64,000 bases of DNA from Candidatus Omnitrophota bacterium (GTDB lineage Bacteria; Omnitrophota; Koll11; Duberdicusellales; 4484-171): positions 34,904-98,903 of the forward strand of contig JAUYCY010000114.1 of NCBI GenBank assembly GCA_030692055.1, given 5' to 3'. Of this stretch, positions 50,230 through 58,496 are shown in pieces; position 1 is the stretch's first letter, and every line of letters starts with the position of its first letter. Both the position numbers and the translations under genes were made by a program. The notes below the pieces were generated by a model. It had not been told where the DNA came from. It saw only the letters and a list, made by a program, of their open reading frames with translations, and did not search any database.

Positions 50230-51800
50230 CGGAAAAGATATTTATCTACGACACGACATTACGTGATGGAGCGCAGACAGAAGGTATTTCTTATTCTTTG
50301 CATGACAAGATAAATATTGTTAAGTATTTCGATGATTTTGGTATTGATTTTATCGAAGGCGGTTGGCCATATTCTAACCCCAAGGATACGGAGCTTTTTA
50401 AATATTTTAAGAGCCGCCCCTTAAAGAAGTCTAAGCTTGTTCCTTTCGGCTCAACCGCTCACCCAGCTAGCGCCGCTTCAAAAGATAAAAATCTCATAAG
50501 TTTACTTCGCGCAGAAACAGAGTATGTTACTATTTTTGGGAAGAGTTGGGATTTACATGTGCGTGATATTTTGAAAATAAGCCTTGAAGATAATTTGAAG
50601 ATAATTTCCGAGAGTGTAAAGTTTTTAAAGGAACATGGAAGGCGCGTATTCTATGATGCCGAACACTTTTTCGACGGATTTAAAAATAACGACACCTACG
50701 CACTAAAAACGTTAAATGCCGCTATAGAAGGCGGAGCAGATTTAATTGTTTTTTGCGACACTAACGGCGGCACTCTTACTTGGGATGTAGATAGGGTTAT
50801 AAAGGAAACAAGAGAAAAACTAAAGTTGGATAGCTTTGGTATACATTGTCATAATGATTTAGGTTTAGCGCTCGTAAACTCTCTTGTGAGTGCTGAATTC
50901 GGACTTACGCAAATTCAAGGGACAATTAATGGCTATGGAGAGCGCTGCGGCAATACCGATTTGGTAACGACAATGGCAATATTACAGTTAAAAATGGGCT
51001 ACAGTATTGTTCCTCCAAAAAAGATGCAAGAGCTAACGAAGTTATCCTATTACGTAAGCGAGGTGAGTAACGTTACTGGGCGCGATAACCACCCTTTTGT
51101 GGGTAAAAGTGCATTCGCTCATAAGGGAGGCATACATATTGATGCGGTTATAAAGAATCCGCTTGCTTACGAACATATTGTTCCTTTCTTGGTTGGCAAT
51201 AAAAGTAGATTTATAGTCTCAGAATTGGCAGGTAAATCAACATTAGTCATTAAGGCTAAAGAGTTAGAATTCGATCTGGATAAAAAGTCCCCTCAGGCAA
51301 AAAGGATACATAAACTTATCCAGAGGTTAGAAAGCCAAGGTTATCAATTTGAGGCAGCCGAAGGCTCATTCAAGCTGCTTTTACAGAAAGAGTTTAAGAA
51401 GCATAAGAAATTTTTTGACCTGTTGGGTTTTAGGGTGAGCGTGGAAAAACGTGAAGATGGTAAGTTAATATCAGAGGCAGTGATAAAGCTTAAAATAAAC
51501 AATAAATTAGAGCATAGCGCTGCCGAAGGAGACGGCCCGGTAAACGCCCTTGATAGCGCTCTGCGTAAAGCGCTTATGAAATTTTACCCTACACTTTCTA
51601 AGATGCACCTTACTGATTTTAAGGTAAGAGTTTTAGATGAAAAAAGCGGAACCGCCGCAAAGGTGAGGGTTTTAATTCAATCGCAGGATCAAGAAGAAGA
51701 TTGGTCAACTATTGGCGTCTCAGAAAATATTATTGAGGCCTCCTGGCAAGCGTTGGTAGATTCTATTGAGTATAAATTACTGAAGGATTTAAAACATTAG
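50226..51800 (+). CDS. cimA: (R)-citramalate synthase
   Basis: Condenses pyruvate and acetyl-CoA to citramalate, the threonine-independent entry to isoleucine. HMGL-like barrel: FIYDTTLRDGAQTEGISYS, IEGGWPYSNPKD, CDTNGGTLTW, GIHCHNDLGLAL, INGYGERCGNTDLVTT; the C-terminal LeuA dimer domain follows (SAAEGDGPVNALDSALRKAL). The TLRDGAQTEG and WP(Y/N)SNPKD forms mark CimA against LeuA. Length 524 aa. The true leuA lies at 58497. Confidence 0.95.
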   Translation: MTEKIFIYDTTLRDGAQTEGISYSLHDKINIVKYFDDFGIDFIEGGWPYSNPKDTELFKYFKSRPLKKSKLVPFGSTAHPASAASKDKNLISLLRAETEYVTIFGKSWDLHVRDILKISLEDNLKIISESVKFLKEHGRRVFYDAEHFFDGFKNNDTYALKTLNAAIEGGADLIVFCDTNGGTLTWDVDRVIKETREKLKLDSFGIHCHNDLGLALVNSLVSAEFGLTQIQGTINGYGERCGNTDLVTTMAILQLKMGYSIVPPKKMQELTKLSYYVSEVSNVTGRDNHPFVGKSAFAHKGGIHIDAVIKNPLAYEHIVPFLVGNKSRFIVSELAGKSTLVIKAKELEFDLDKKSPQAKRIHKLIQRLESQGYQFEAAEGSFKLLLQKEFKKHKKFFDLLGFRVSVEKREDGKLISEAVIKLKINNKLEHSAAEGDGPVNALDSALRKALMKFYPTLSKMHLTDFKVRVLDEKSGTAAKVRVLIQSQDQEEDWSTIGVSENIIEASWQALVDSIEYKLLKDLKH

Positions 51801-51987
51801 TCCCGCGCCACAACTACATTTCAAAGAAGTAATTCTACGGTTGATAAACGCAAAAGGCGAACCTCTAGGTTTTGAGGTTATTTTTTTATAAGAGGCAGGC
51901 ATACAAAGGATAGATGCATCGAAGCCGGGACATATCTGCCGTTTTAGAATACAATCATTAAGGCTTATTGCGTATAATATTTTTTAC
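51801..51987. other. Non-coding leader gap before structured repeat copy 4
   Basis: A/T-rich and without a gene. A TATAAT at about 51973-51978 could be the -10 for transcription through the structured repeat that follows. Confidence 0.35.
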
Positions 51988-52139
51988 AATCAACCAGTCT
52001 CCGCGGCAAGCCGCGGAGTATGTTCTATTCTAATATTATCACTGGTTCATTCATTGCCTTGGAATGAGGTCAACTACGTTTACGATTTCGGCTTCATCCC
52101 CGTGGCAAGCCACGGGGTAAACGCCTGAGAGAGAATAAA
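51988..52139 (+). ncRNA. 150-nt structured repeat, copy 4
   Basis: Matches copy 1 across the whole element, with the last stem changed to GTAAACGCCTGA. Both CAAG-looped hairpins intact. Ends 38 nt before the TPR gene, just upstream of that gene's promoter. Confidence 0.65.
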
Positions 52140-52141
52140 CC

Positions 52142-52169
52142 TTGTTTTTCCTATAGAGTAAATTAAAAT
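52142..52169 (+). promoter_or_regulatory. Candidate promoter of the TPR gene; leaderless
   Basis: TTGTTT at 52142-52147, 16-bp spacer, TAAAAT at 52164-52169, then ATG at 52178. Leader of about 2 nt, no ribosome site. Confidence 0.45.
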
Positions 52170-52177
52170 AAACATAA

Positions 52178-53752
52178 ATGAAAAAATTACTTCTTTTCTC
52201 AAGCCTAGCCTTAACCTCAGTCTTTTTCTGCTATCCCGAAACTGTTAAGCTTAAGAGCGGAAAAATCGTTGAGGGTAAAATCTTAGAGAAAACTGATCAA
52301 TATGTAAGCATAGACGTTTCCGGCGTAGTATTAAAATATTATTTAGACGAGATAGATACGGTAGGTCAACTACCACCTGCGTTAGATTCTAACCCAACAC
52401 AATCTTCACAAGATAAAATATTTTCAGAGGATAAAGAAGGCAACAAGCAGACTTTCGAGGATAAGGAGTGGGGTTATTCTTTCCAATATCCTTCGAATTG
52501 GGAAATTATACCTAAAGAGGAATTGGCAGAAGGCTTGGCCCTTGGCTTGAGGCCAAAGGAGAAATCATCTGTAGAGATAGTTATCCAAAAAGGCAATCTT
52601 TCCGAAGAGGATGTTAAGGGTTTGCCTACGTTACGCGATTTAGTTAAGCTTTATTTTCCCTTAAAGGGTTTTAAAATAGGAACTTTAGTGCCCATGGCAG
52701 ATGACGCAGGATATTTAGTTAGACTTCTTCCTGAAAAGAAAAAAACAATAAAATATAAAGACATCGAGGGCATGCAGGGCGATGCGTATCTTCCATTTTT
52801 ACCATTAAAAGACTGTTATTTTTTAACGGCGCTGTTATCTTCGCAGAGAAAAGATAGAAGGTATATAGTTATTACAATAGATTATAAAGAATTTTTAGAT
52901 ATGTTTTGTGACGTGGATACCCCAAAAAATAAAGAGATACTTCGTAAGTTTGAATTAGAAAAAATAGGTTATAAATTGAAAGAGGATAATAAGAAGACCG
53001 AGAAATACCGCAGCGAAGCTGAAGGTATGATAGATTCATTTCGTTATTCTTTTGATGAAAGCTTGAATATTGACAATAAAAAAATTGTTCCACCTTTGCC
53101 TAAAGAAGAGATTCCTCCTCTAGAAAAAGAAATCTCTTCTCAGATAAACGCAAACTCTAAGCCCATCCCTATCGGAAAAATGCAAGAATTACAAGATTGT
53201 TTTCGTAAGGGCTATAAATATCTTAGCGATAAACAGTATAAAGAGGCGATTGCTGAATTTGAAAAAGCGCTACAAATCGACCCCAATCATGCAACAGCGC
53301 TATACTTGTTGGGGCGTACATACTTTTCGTTAGCCCAATACCAGCGTGCGCTGGAATATTATCAAAAGGTTTTACAGGCTGCGCCTAACTATGTTGAGGC
53401 TTATATTGATATGGGAAACATCAGCGTCAGCTTGAACCGCTTTGAAGAGGCGGTAGCATATTTTAATAAGGCTTTAAAAATAAGTCCGGACAATGTAGCG
53501 GTATATAACGGTCTCGGCTTTGCTTACGGCTCTATGAGCCAATACAAAGAAGCAGTTGACTATTTTAAGAAAGCAATACAGATAAATAATGATAATGCCG
53601 AAAGCTATACCGGACTAGGGCTTATTTATTTTTCTTCAGGACAATACCAAGAGGCCAAAGAAAATTTTCTAAAGGCCAAAGAAATACTTCAGAGAAATGG
53701 CGATAGCCAAGGTGTTAAGGCTATAGATGAATATCTTAGATCTGTTCCTTAA
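52178..53752 (+). CDS. Exported TPR-repeat protein
   Basis: A signal peptide (KKLLLFSSLALTSVFFCYP) leads a 524-aa protein. Residues about 20-75 look like a small beta domain (VKLKSGKIVEGKILEKTDQY) common before TPRs in secreted proteins; about 85-300 is a PsbP/MOG1-like mixed domain (WGYSFQYPSNWEIIPKEE); about 345-515 has five TPR units (EAIAEFEKALQIDPNHATAL, RALEYYQKVLQAAPNYVEAY and so on). It would act as a periplasmic adaptor. Partner unknown. Confidence 0.82.
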   Translation: MKKLLLFSSLALTSVFFCYPETVKLKSGKIVEGKILEKTDQYVSIDVSGVVLKYYLDEIDTVGQLPPALDSNPTQSSQDKIFSEDKEGNKQTFEDKEWGYSFQYPSNWEIIPKEELAEGLALGLRPKEKSSVEIVIQKGNLSEEDVKGLPTLRDLVKLYFPLKGFKIGTLVPMADDAGYLVRLLPEKKKTIKYKDIEGMQGDAYLPFLPLKDCYFLTALLSSQRKDRRYIVITIDYKEFLDMFCDVDTPKNKEILRKFELEKIGYKLKEDNKKTEKYRSEAEGMIDSFRYSFDESLNIDNKKIVPPLPKEEIPPLEKEISSQINANSKPIPIGKMQELQDCFRKGYKYLSDKQYKEAIAEFEKALQIDPNHATALYLLGRTYFSLAQYQRALEYYQKVLQAAPNYVEAYIDMGNISVSLNRFEEAVAYFNKALKISPDNVAVYNGLGFAYGSMSQYKEAVDYFKKAIQINNDNAESYTGLGLIYFSSGQYQEAKENFLKAKEILQRNGDSQGVKAIDEYLRSVP

Positions 53753-53837
53753 TCTTTCTAGCGTTACCACCCTGCCTTTTCTTTAAAAAAACTATTTTAG
53801 GGGTAAAATGAATTTTATAGTTCGCGCCATAAAACTA

Positions 53838-53977
53838 GGCGCTGTTGCATAATGCACCAGCGCCTAATTACAATGATTACTAAAAGATTCCAATGATTGA
53901 AAACATTAACAATTTTAATCACTGTAATCAAGTTTTAATCGCTGAAATCAGGGGCTGTTGCGTTTCGCAACAGTCCC
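53838..53977. repeat. 140-nt MITE-like repeat, copy 3
   Basis: GGCGCTGTTGCATAATGCACC to GTTGCGTTTCGCAACAGTCCC; same orientation as copy 2 and nearly the same sequence. The surrounding gap (53753-54128) otherwise holds only the ilvB promoter. Confidence 0.8.
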
Positions 53978-54044
53978 AAAGATTGTGTAGCAGCGCCTAG
54001 TATTAATTTCCTAAAACCTCTACTTTTAGGGTCAAGGAAATTAA

Positions 54045-54072
54045 TTGTCTTTTAAGCCTTTGGTGGTATAAT
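54045..54072 (+). promoter_or_regulatory. Promoter of the ilv/leu block
   Basis: TTGTCT at 54045-54050, 16-bp spacer, TATAAT at 54067-54072. About 50 nt of A/T-rich leader precede ilvB; no leader peptide with branched-chain codons is seen. Confidence 0.6.
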
Positions 54073-54128
54073 CTAGCAATATTGGTGCCTTTAGCGCGTA
54101 TATTTTTAATTAAAATTAAGATTAATAT

Positions 54129-55793
54129 ATGAACGGCGCAAGAATTTTAATCGAAAGCTTATTAAAAGAGAATGTTGTGGTTATGTTTGGTTATCCCGGA
54201 GGCCAAGTTCTGCCTATTTTTGATGCTTTATACGACGCCCCCATTAAGTTCATTCTAACTCGCCATGAACAAGCAGCAGCACATGCTGCCGATGGTTATG
54301 CGCGTGCAACCGGTAAAGTCGGCGTTTGCTTAGCTACTTCCGGGCCAGGCGCAACCAATTTAACTACAGGTATAGCTACCGCATATATGGATTCTATACC
54401 TATGGTGGCAATAACCGGCCAAGTAAAGAGTTTCTTAATCGGCAATGATGCTTTTCAGGAGGCGGATGTTACCGGTATTACCCGGCCGATTACCAAGCAT
54501 AATTTTTTAGTTAAAGACATAAAAGATTTAGCCAGAACCGTGGCCGAAGCTTTTTTTATCGCCTCTAGCGGCCGTCCTGGGCCGGTTTTAATCGATATTC
54601 CTTCAGATATACAGTTACAGGATACGGAATTTATCTGGCCGCAGGCAGTAGACATTCGCGGTTATAAACCTACGTATTACGGGCATCCAGGACAGATTAG
54701 AAGGGCGGTAAAGGTAATCACTAAAGCCAAGCAACCGATTCTTTATGTCGGCGGAGGGGTAATTAGTTCCGGTGCGCACGAAGTGCTGCGGCAATTAGCC
54801 GAGAAGTTTCAAATTCCTGTGACCATGACGATGATGGGTTTAGGCGGATTTCCCGGAACGCATAAGCTGTCATTGGGAATGCTTGGTATGCACGGGACTG
54901 CCTATGCTAATCACGCTATCATGGAGGCTGATGTAATTATTGCGGTGGGTGCTCGTTTTGACGACCGGGTAACCGGAAGGCTCGATGCTTTTGCGCCAAA
55001 CGCTACAGTGATACATATCGACATTGATCCTTCTTCGATAAGTAAAAATGTGCGCGTGCATATTCCAATAGTAGGCGACGCTAAGAATATTTTAGGAGAA
55101 ATTCTAGAACAACTTAAGGGCCCTATTGATACAGCAGATTGGCTTAAAACTATTGAGTCCTGGAAAAAGAAGTATCCGCTTAAATATAAAAATGATGGTA
55201 AAATCAAACCGCAATATGTGATTGAGCAGCTTTATGAAATCACGAAAGGCGATGTGATTATTACTACTGAAGTGGGCCAAAACCAGATGTGGGCTTGCCA
55301 ATGGTATAAATACAGCCAGCCGCGTACCTATATCTCAAGCGGCGGTTTAGGCACTATGGGATTTGGTTTTCCCGCGGCAATAGGCGCAAAAATGGGCTGC
55401 CCCGAAAAAACAGTTATTGATATTGCAGGGGACGGTTCTATTCAGATGAATATCCAAGAGCTAGCCACCTGTACAGCAAACAAAATAAACGTAAAGGTGA
55501 TTATTCTTAACAATGGCTATTTAGGGATGGTGCGGCAATGGCAGGAACTTTTTTATAAAAAACGTTATTCCCAAGTGAACATTACAAGCCCTGATTTTGT
55601 CAAGCTTGCTGAAAGTTACGGGGCAATTGGAATAAAAGTAACCAAGAAAGAGGAAGTAAGGCCTGCGTTAGAAAGAGCGCTTTCAATAGATAATACTGTT
55701 TTTGTCGATTTTCATATCGAGGAAGAAGAGAATGTTTATCCTATGGTGCCTGCAGGAGAGGCGCTTAATAGGATGATTGATGGATTAGCCTGA
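54129..55793 (+). CDS. ilvB: Acetolactate synthase large subunit
   Basis: Thiamine diphosphate enzyme joining two pyruvates (valine, leucine) or pyruvate and 2-oxobutyrate (isoleucine). FGYPGGQVLPIFDALYD, catalytic Glu in RHEQAAAHAADGYARATG, central FAD-type domain and ThDP motif GDGSIQMNIQEL with NNGYLGMVRQWQELFY. Length 554 aa. ilvN and ilvC follow in order. Confidence 0.97.
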   Translation: MNGARILIESLLKENVVVMFGYPGGQVLPIFDALYDAPIKFILTRHEQAAAHAADGYARATGKVGVCLATSGPGATNLTTGIATAYMDSIPMVAITGQVKSFLIGNDAFQEADVTGITRPITKHNFLVKDIKDLARTVAEAFFIASSGRPGPVLIDIPSDIQLQDTEFIWPQAVDIRGYKPTYYGHPGQIRRAVKVITKAKQPILYVGGGVISSGAHEVLRQLAEKFQIPVTMTMMGLGGFPGTHKLSLGMLGMHGTAYANHAIMEADVIIAVGARFDDRVTGRLDAFAPNATVIHIDIDPSSISKNVRVHIPIVGDAKNILGEILEQLKGPIDTADWLKTIESWKKKYPLKYKNDGKIKPQYVIEQLYEITKGDVIITTEVGQNQMWACQWYKYSQPRTYISSGGLGTMGFGFPAAIGAKMGCPEKTVIDIAGDGSIQMNIQELATCTANKINVKVIILNNGYLGMVRQWQELFYKKRYSQVNITSPDFVKLAESYGAIGIKVTKKEEVRPALERALSIDNTVFVDFHIEEEENVYPMVPAGEALNRMIDGLA

Positions 55794-55881
55794 GACACAG
55801 ATTGCCACAGATGGCAGAGACAGATGAGCACAGATATTTATCTGTGACTATCTGCGGTCTTTACCTGCGTCAATCTGCGAT
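55794..55881. repeat. Palindromic array, CACAGAT/GCAGAT dialect
   Basis: ACACAGATTGCCACAGATGG and AGACAGATGAGCACAGAT pair with ATCTGTGACTATCTGCGG and ATCTGCGA. The ilvN ATG is the last base group of the array. Confidence 0.7.
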
Positions 55882-56370
55882 ATGAGCGAAGCGAATATGA
55901 GGCATACGATTTCAGCATTAGTAGAAAATAAATTTGGAGTATTGGCGCGTGTTGCCGGACTATTTAGCGCCCGCGGCTATAATATTGCATCGCTTGCTGT
56001 TTCTGAAACGCTTGACCCATCCGTTTCCTATATGACAATTGTGGTTGACGCTAAAGATGAGAATATCTTAGAGCAGATTAAAAAACAGCTGAATAAGCTG
56101 ATTGATGTAATTACAGTTACGGATTTTACTAAAAAGGAGCACATAGAGCGCGAGTTAATTTTGGTAAAAGTCAAATATTTGGCAAAAGAAAAAGCAATGC
56201 TAGAAAATATTTTAGATAAATATGTAGGAAAAATTATTCAGTATAAAGGAGATACCGCAATTATCGAAGCGGTGGGCGATCAGCATCAGATAAAACAATT
56301 ACTTGATTCGTTGAAGGATTTCGGTATTAAGGAATTAATACGCACTGGCCGGCTAGCAATAGCTTATTAA
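55882..56370 (+). CDS. ilvN: Acetolactate synthase small (regulatory) subunit
   Basis: Binds valine through an N-terminal ACT domain and activates IlvB. MRHTISALVENKFGVLARV, GLFSARGYNIASLAVSETLD and MTIVVD give the ACT domain; the ALS_ss C-domain follows (RELILVKVKYLAKEK). Length 162 aa from ATG 55882 or 157 from ATG 55897; the second is possible because the first MSEAN residues derive from array-adjacent sequence. Confidence 0.95.
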   Translation: MSEANMRHTISALVENKFGVLARVAGLFSARGYNIASLAVSETLDPSVSYMTIVVDAKDENILEQIKKQLNKLIDVITVTDFTKKEHIERELILVKVKYLAKEKAMLENILDKYVGKIIQYKGDTAIIEAVGDQHQIKQLLDSLKDFGIKELIRTGRLAIAY

Positions 56371-56475
56371 ATGCAACCGCAGATTACGCCGATAAAGACC
56401 GCAGATGCCGCAGAGAAATATTATCTGCGCAATCGGCGGGGCTAAAAGCCCATCTGCGACATCTGCGGTTACAGG
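56371..56475. repeat. Palindromic array, GCAGAT dialect
   Basis: ACCGCAGATTACGCCGATAA and ACCGCAGATGCCGCAGAG pair with CTGCGCAATCGGCGG and ATCTGCGACATCTGCGGT. Between ilvN and ilvC. Confidence 0.7.
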
Positions 56476-56485
56476 GGAGGAGAGT

Positions 56486-57562
56486 ATGGCAAAGGTTTAT
56501 TATGACAAGGATGCAAATTTAGAGCTTTTAAAAAACAAGACTATCGCGATTATTGGATACGGTATTCAAGGAAGAGGGCAAGCGCTTTGCCTGCGTGACA
56601 GCGGTTGTAATGTTATTATTTCGGAAATAGAAGGAACGCCTAATTATGAGCAGGCAAAAAAAGACGGGTTTAGCCCGATTTCTGCCGCAGAGGCAGCTAA
56701 GCAGGCTGACATTATTCAAATTCTCACCCAAGACCACGTTCAGGCGAAAGTTTACAAAGAAAGTATTAAGCCGAATCTGAAAAAAGGCAAGCCAGAGGGC
56801 GGTGGTTGGCAACCGAATAGCCAAAGCCACAAGCCAGAGGGCGGTGGTTTGGCTTCCGATAGCCAAAGCCACAAAGCACTTTGTTTTTCTCACGGGTTTA
56901 ACATCCGTTTTAAACAGATAAAACCGCCTAAGACCGTAGATGTCTTTATGGTTGCGCCGAAAGGCCCGGGAGCTTTAGTAAGAAGAATGTTTGAGGAAGG
57001 TAAAGGTGTTCCTTGTCTAGTAGCAATTTTTCAAGATGCGACCGGTCAGGCAAAACAATTAGCCCTTGCCTACGCAAAAGCCATAGGCGGCACACGCATG
57101 GGTGTGATTGAAACGACATTTGCAGAAGAAACAGAAACTGATTTATTCGGAGAACAGGCGGTTCTTTGCGGCGGAGTGAGTGAAATGATTAAGGCGGGGT
57201 TTGATACTTTGGTCGAAGCCGGGTATCAGCCGGAAATCGCTTATTTTGAAGTGCTGCATGAATTAAAACTTATCACGGATTTAATTCAGGAATTTGGTAT
57301 CAGTGGCATGCGCCGCCGTGTTTCTAATACTGCTTGCTACGGCGACTTAACCAGAGGCCCAAGAGTCATTAATGATAAAACTCGTAAAATAATGAAAAAG
57401 ATTCTTAAAGATATACAATCGGGTAAATTCGCGCGCGAATGGATTAAGGAAAACGAAGCAGGCAGGCAAAACTTTAACGGCCTTTTAAAACAGGGCGATG
57501 AGCATAAAATAGAGCAAGTGGGAAAACAGCTTCGGGAAATGATGCCGTGGATGAAGAAGTAA
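56486..57562 (+). CDS. ilvC: Ketol-acid reductoisomerase with a 28-residue tandem-repeat insertion
   Basis: NADPH and Mg2+ enzyme of branched-chain synthesis. Rossmann motif [31 protein letters not shown] with catalytic-region His; [13 protein letters not shown] and [11 protein letters not shown] metal-site residues. Class I length is about 330 aa; here 358, because residues 102-129 are two 14-residue copies ([14 protein letters not shown] and [14 protein letters not shown]) from 42-nt repeats at 56789-56872. They split the conserved [13 protein letters not shown] use ATG 56486, which has a GGGGAGG upstream; the longer frame from 56405 is array sequence. Confidence 0.95.
   Translation: MAKVYYDKDANLELLKNKTIAIIGYGIQGRGQALCLRDSGCNVIISEIEGTPNYEQAKKDGFSPISAAEAAKQADIIQILTQDHVQAKVYKESIKPNLKKGKPEGGGWQPNSQSHKPEGGGLASDSQSHKALCFSHGFNIRFKQIKPPKTVDVFMVAPKGPGALVRRMFEEGKGVPCLVAIFQDATGQAKQLALAYAKAIGGTRMGVIETTFAEETETDLFGEQAVLCGGVSEMIKAGFDTLVEAGYQPEIAYFEVLHELKLITDLIQEFGISGMRRRVSNTACYGDLTRGPRVINDKTRKIMKKILKDIQSGKFAREWIKENEAGRQNFNGLLKQGDEHKIEQVGKQLREMMPWMKK
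56789..56872 (+). repeat. Two in-frame 42-nt repeats inside ilvC
   Basis: Units 56789-56830 and 56831-56872 differ at a few bases in the middle (TTGGCAACCGAA versus TTTGGCTTCCGA). Each has AAGCCAGAGGGCGGTGG and ends AGCCAAAGCCAC; GCCAAAGCCAC can pair with GGTGGTTTGGC, a hairpin related to the GCCAGAGGCGG palindromes in gaps. Confidence 0.85.
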
Positions 57563-57650
57563 GATCCTTCGGCTGCTTTGCAGCCTCAGGATTAATTCGC
57601 ACAAATAATTTATGTCGACTTTTGTCCCCATAAATTATGTGCTCATTAAA
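57563..57650 (+). ncRNA. Branched intercistronic hairpin element, copy E (3' half only)
   Basis: ATCCT-TCG-GCTGC...GCAGCC-TC-AGGAT, TAATTCG, hairpin CACAAATAATTTATG...CATAAATTATGTG, CTCATTAAA. It is followed by ATGATGCCTTGGATGAAAAA, a near copy of the ilvC 3' end ATGATGCCGTGGATGAAGAA at 57540. Confidence 0.55.
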
Positions 57651-57672
57651 ATGATGCCTTGGATGAAAAAAC

Positions 57673-57844
57673 AAGTGAGTGCATAACTTACACAACGAAG
57701 TGCCCGCCTTCGCTAAAGCTTCGGCGAGGTCTCGACGAAGCTCGAAGAGCGGAGTCGGAAACGTAAGTTGTATGCACGAACTTACCCTTGACATCTATGA
57801 TGTCAAGGGTTTAATTCGCCCCGATATAATCGGGGCTCATTAAA
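57673..57844 (+). ncRNA. Branched intercistronic hairpin element, copy F
   Basis: AAGTGAGT edge, hairpin 1 GCATAACTTAC...GTAAGTTGTATGC with a REP-like interior, ACGAACTTA linker, hairpin 2 CCCTTGACATC-TAT-GATGTCAAGGG, TTTAATTCG, hairpin 3 CCCCGATATAATCGGGG, CTCATTAAAGGAGG. Same 3' part as copies D and H. Confidence 0.65.
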
Positions 57845-57853
57845 GGAGGTTTT

Positions 57854-58495
57854 ATGAAGTTATCTCACGCAGTAAAGCCAGTAATAGCTGGTATTTTTTG
57901 TGCATTATTTTGTTTTTCTATTATACAAACACAAGCCCAGGAACAGAAATCGCTAAGCTATGGAAATGAGACGATGGGGGTAAAGATAAGCGGCCCAAAA
58001 GGTTGGTTTATGACTTCAGGTGAGAAAATGAAAGAAATAGCAACCAAGGGATTAAATGATTTAAATCCCGTCGATTCAATAAAAGAAAGTGTCGAAAAAA
58101 TAGGGCCTTTGGTAGCTTTTTCGCAATTTCCTTTAGGCTCTCCACGCGAAGTTAACCCAAACATATCTTTGGCCACAGAAACGTTACCAAAAGAATATAT
58201 CAAAACAGCAATGGACTATGCCAATGCTTCGATATTGACCATGAAAACAATGCTTAAGGATACAAAAGTTATCAAAGAACCCACGCCAGTTACTCTTAGC
58301 GGGAAAGAGGGGGTTAGTTTCACATATGAAGGCACAGTTGTTAAGGGGTATCTTGAGATGAGAATCAAATCTTCTATATATGTATTTGTAAAGGGGGATT
58401 TGGTGTATGCACTTGCCTACGTAAACCAGGCAGCTAGCTTTGATAATAATTTAAAAGATTTTGAAGAAAGCTTGAATACATTCGTACTTAAATAA
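57854..58495 (+). CDS. Secreted protein of unknown function (213 aa)
   Basis: Signal peptide with hydrophobic core (AGIFCALFCFSIIQTQAQ, cleavage near QAQ). The mature part reads as a PsbP/MOG1-like fold: VKISGPKGWFMTSGEKM, LVAFSQFPLGSPREVNPN, YLEMRIKSSIYVFVKGDLVY. A similar region is in the TPR protein at 52178. It has a strong AAAGGAGG. leuA starts 1 nt after its stop. Role unknown. Confidence 0.75.
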   Translation: MKLSHAVKPVIAGIFCALFCFSIIQTQAQEQKSLSYGNETMGVKISGPKGWFMTSGEKMKEIATKGLNDLNPVDSIKESVEKIGPLVAFSQFPLGSPREVNPNISLATETLPKEYIKTAMDYANASILTMKTMLKDTKVIKEPTPVTLSGKEGVSFTYEGTVVKGYLEMRIKSSIYVFVKGDLVYALAYVNQAASFDNNLKDFEESLNTFVLK

Positions 58496-58496
58496 C

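Noticed and set aside
56405..56485. Upstream start extending ilvC
   Set aside because: The added residues are translated GCAGAT array; ATG 56486 has GGGGAGG and matches KARI N-termini.
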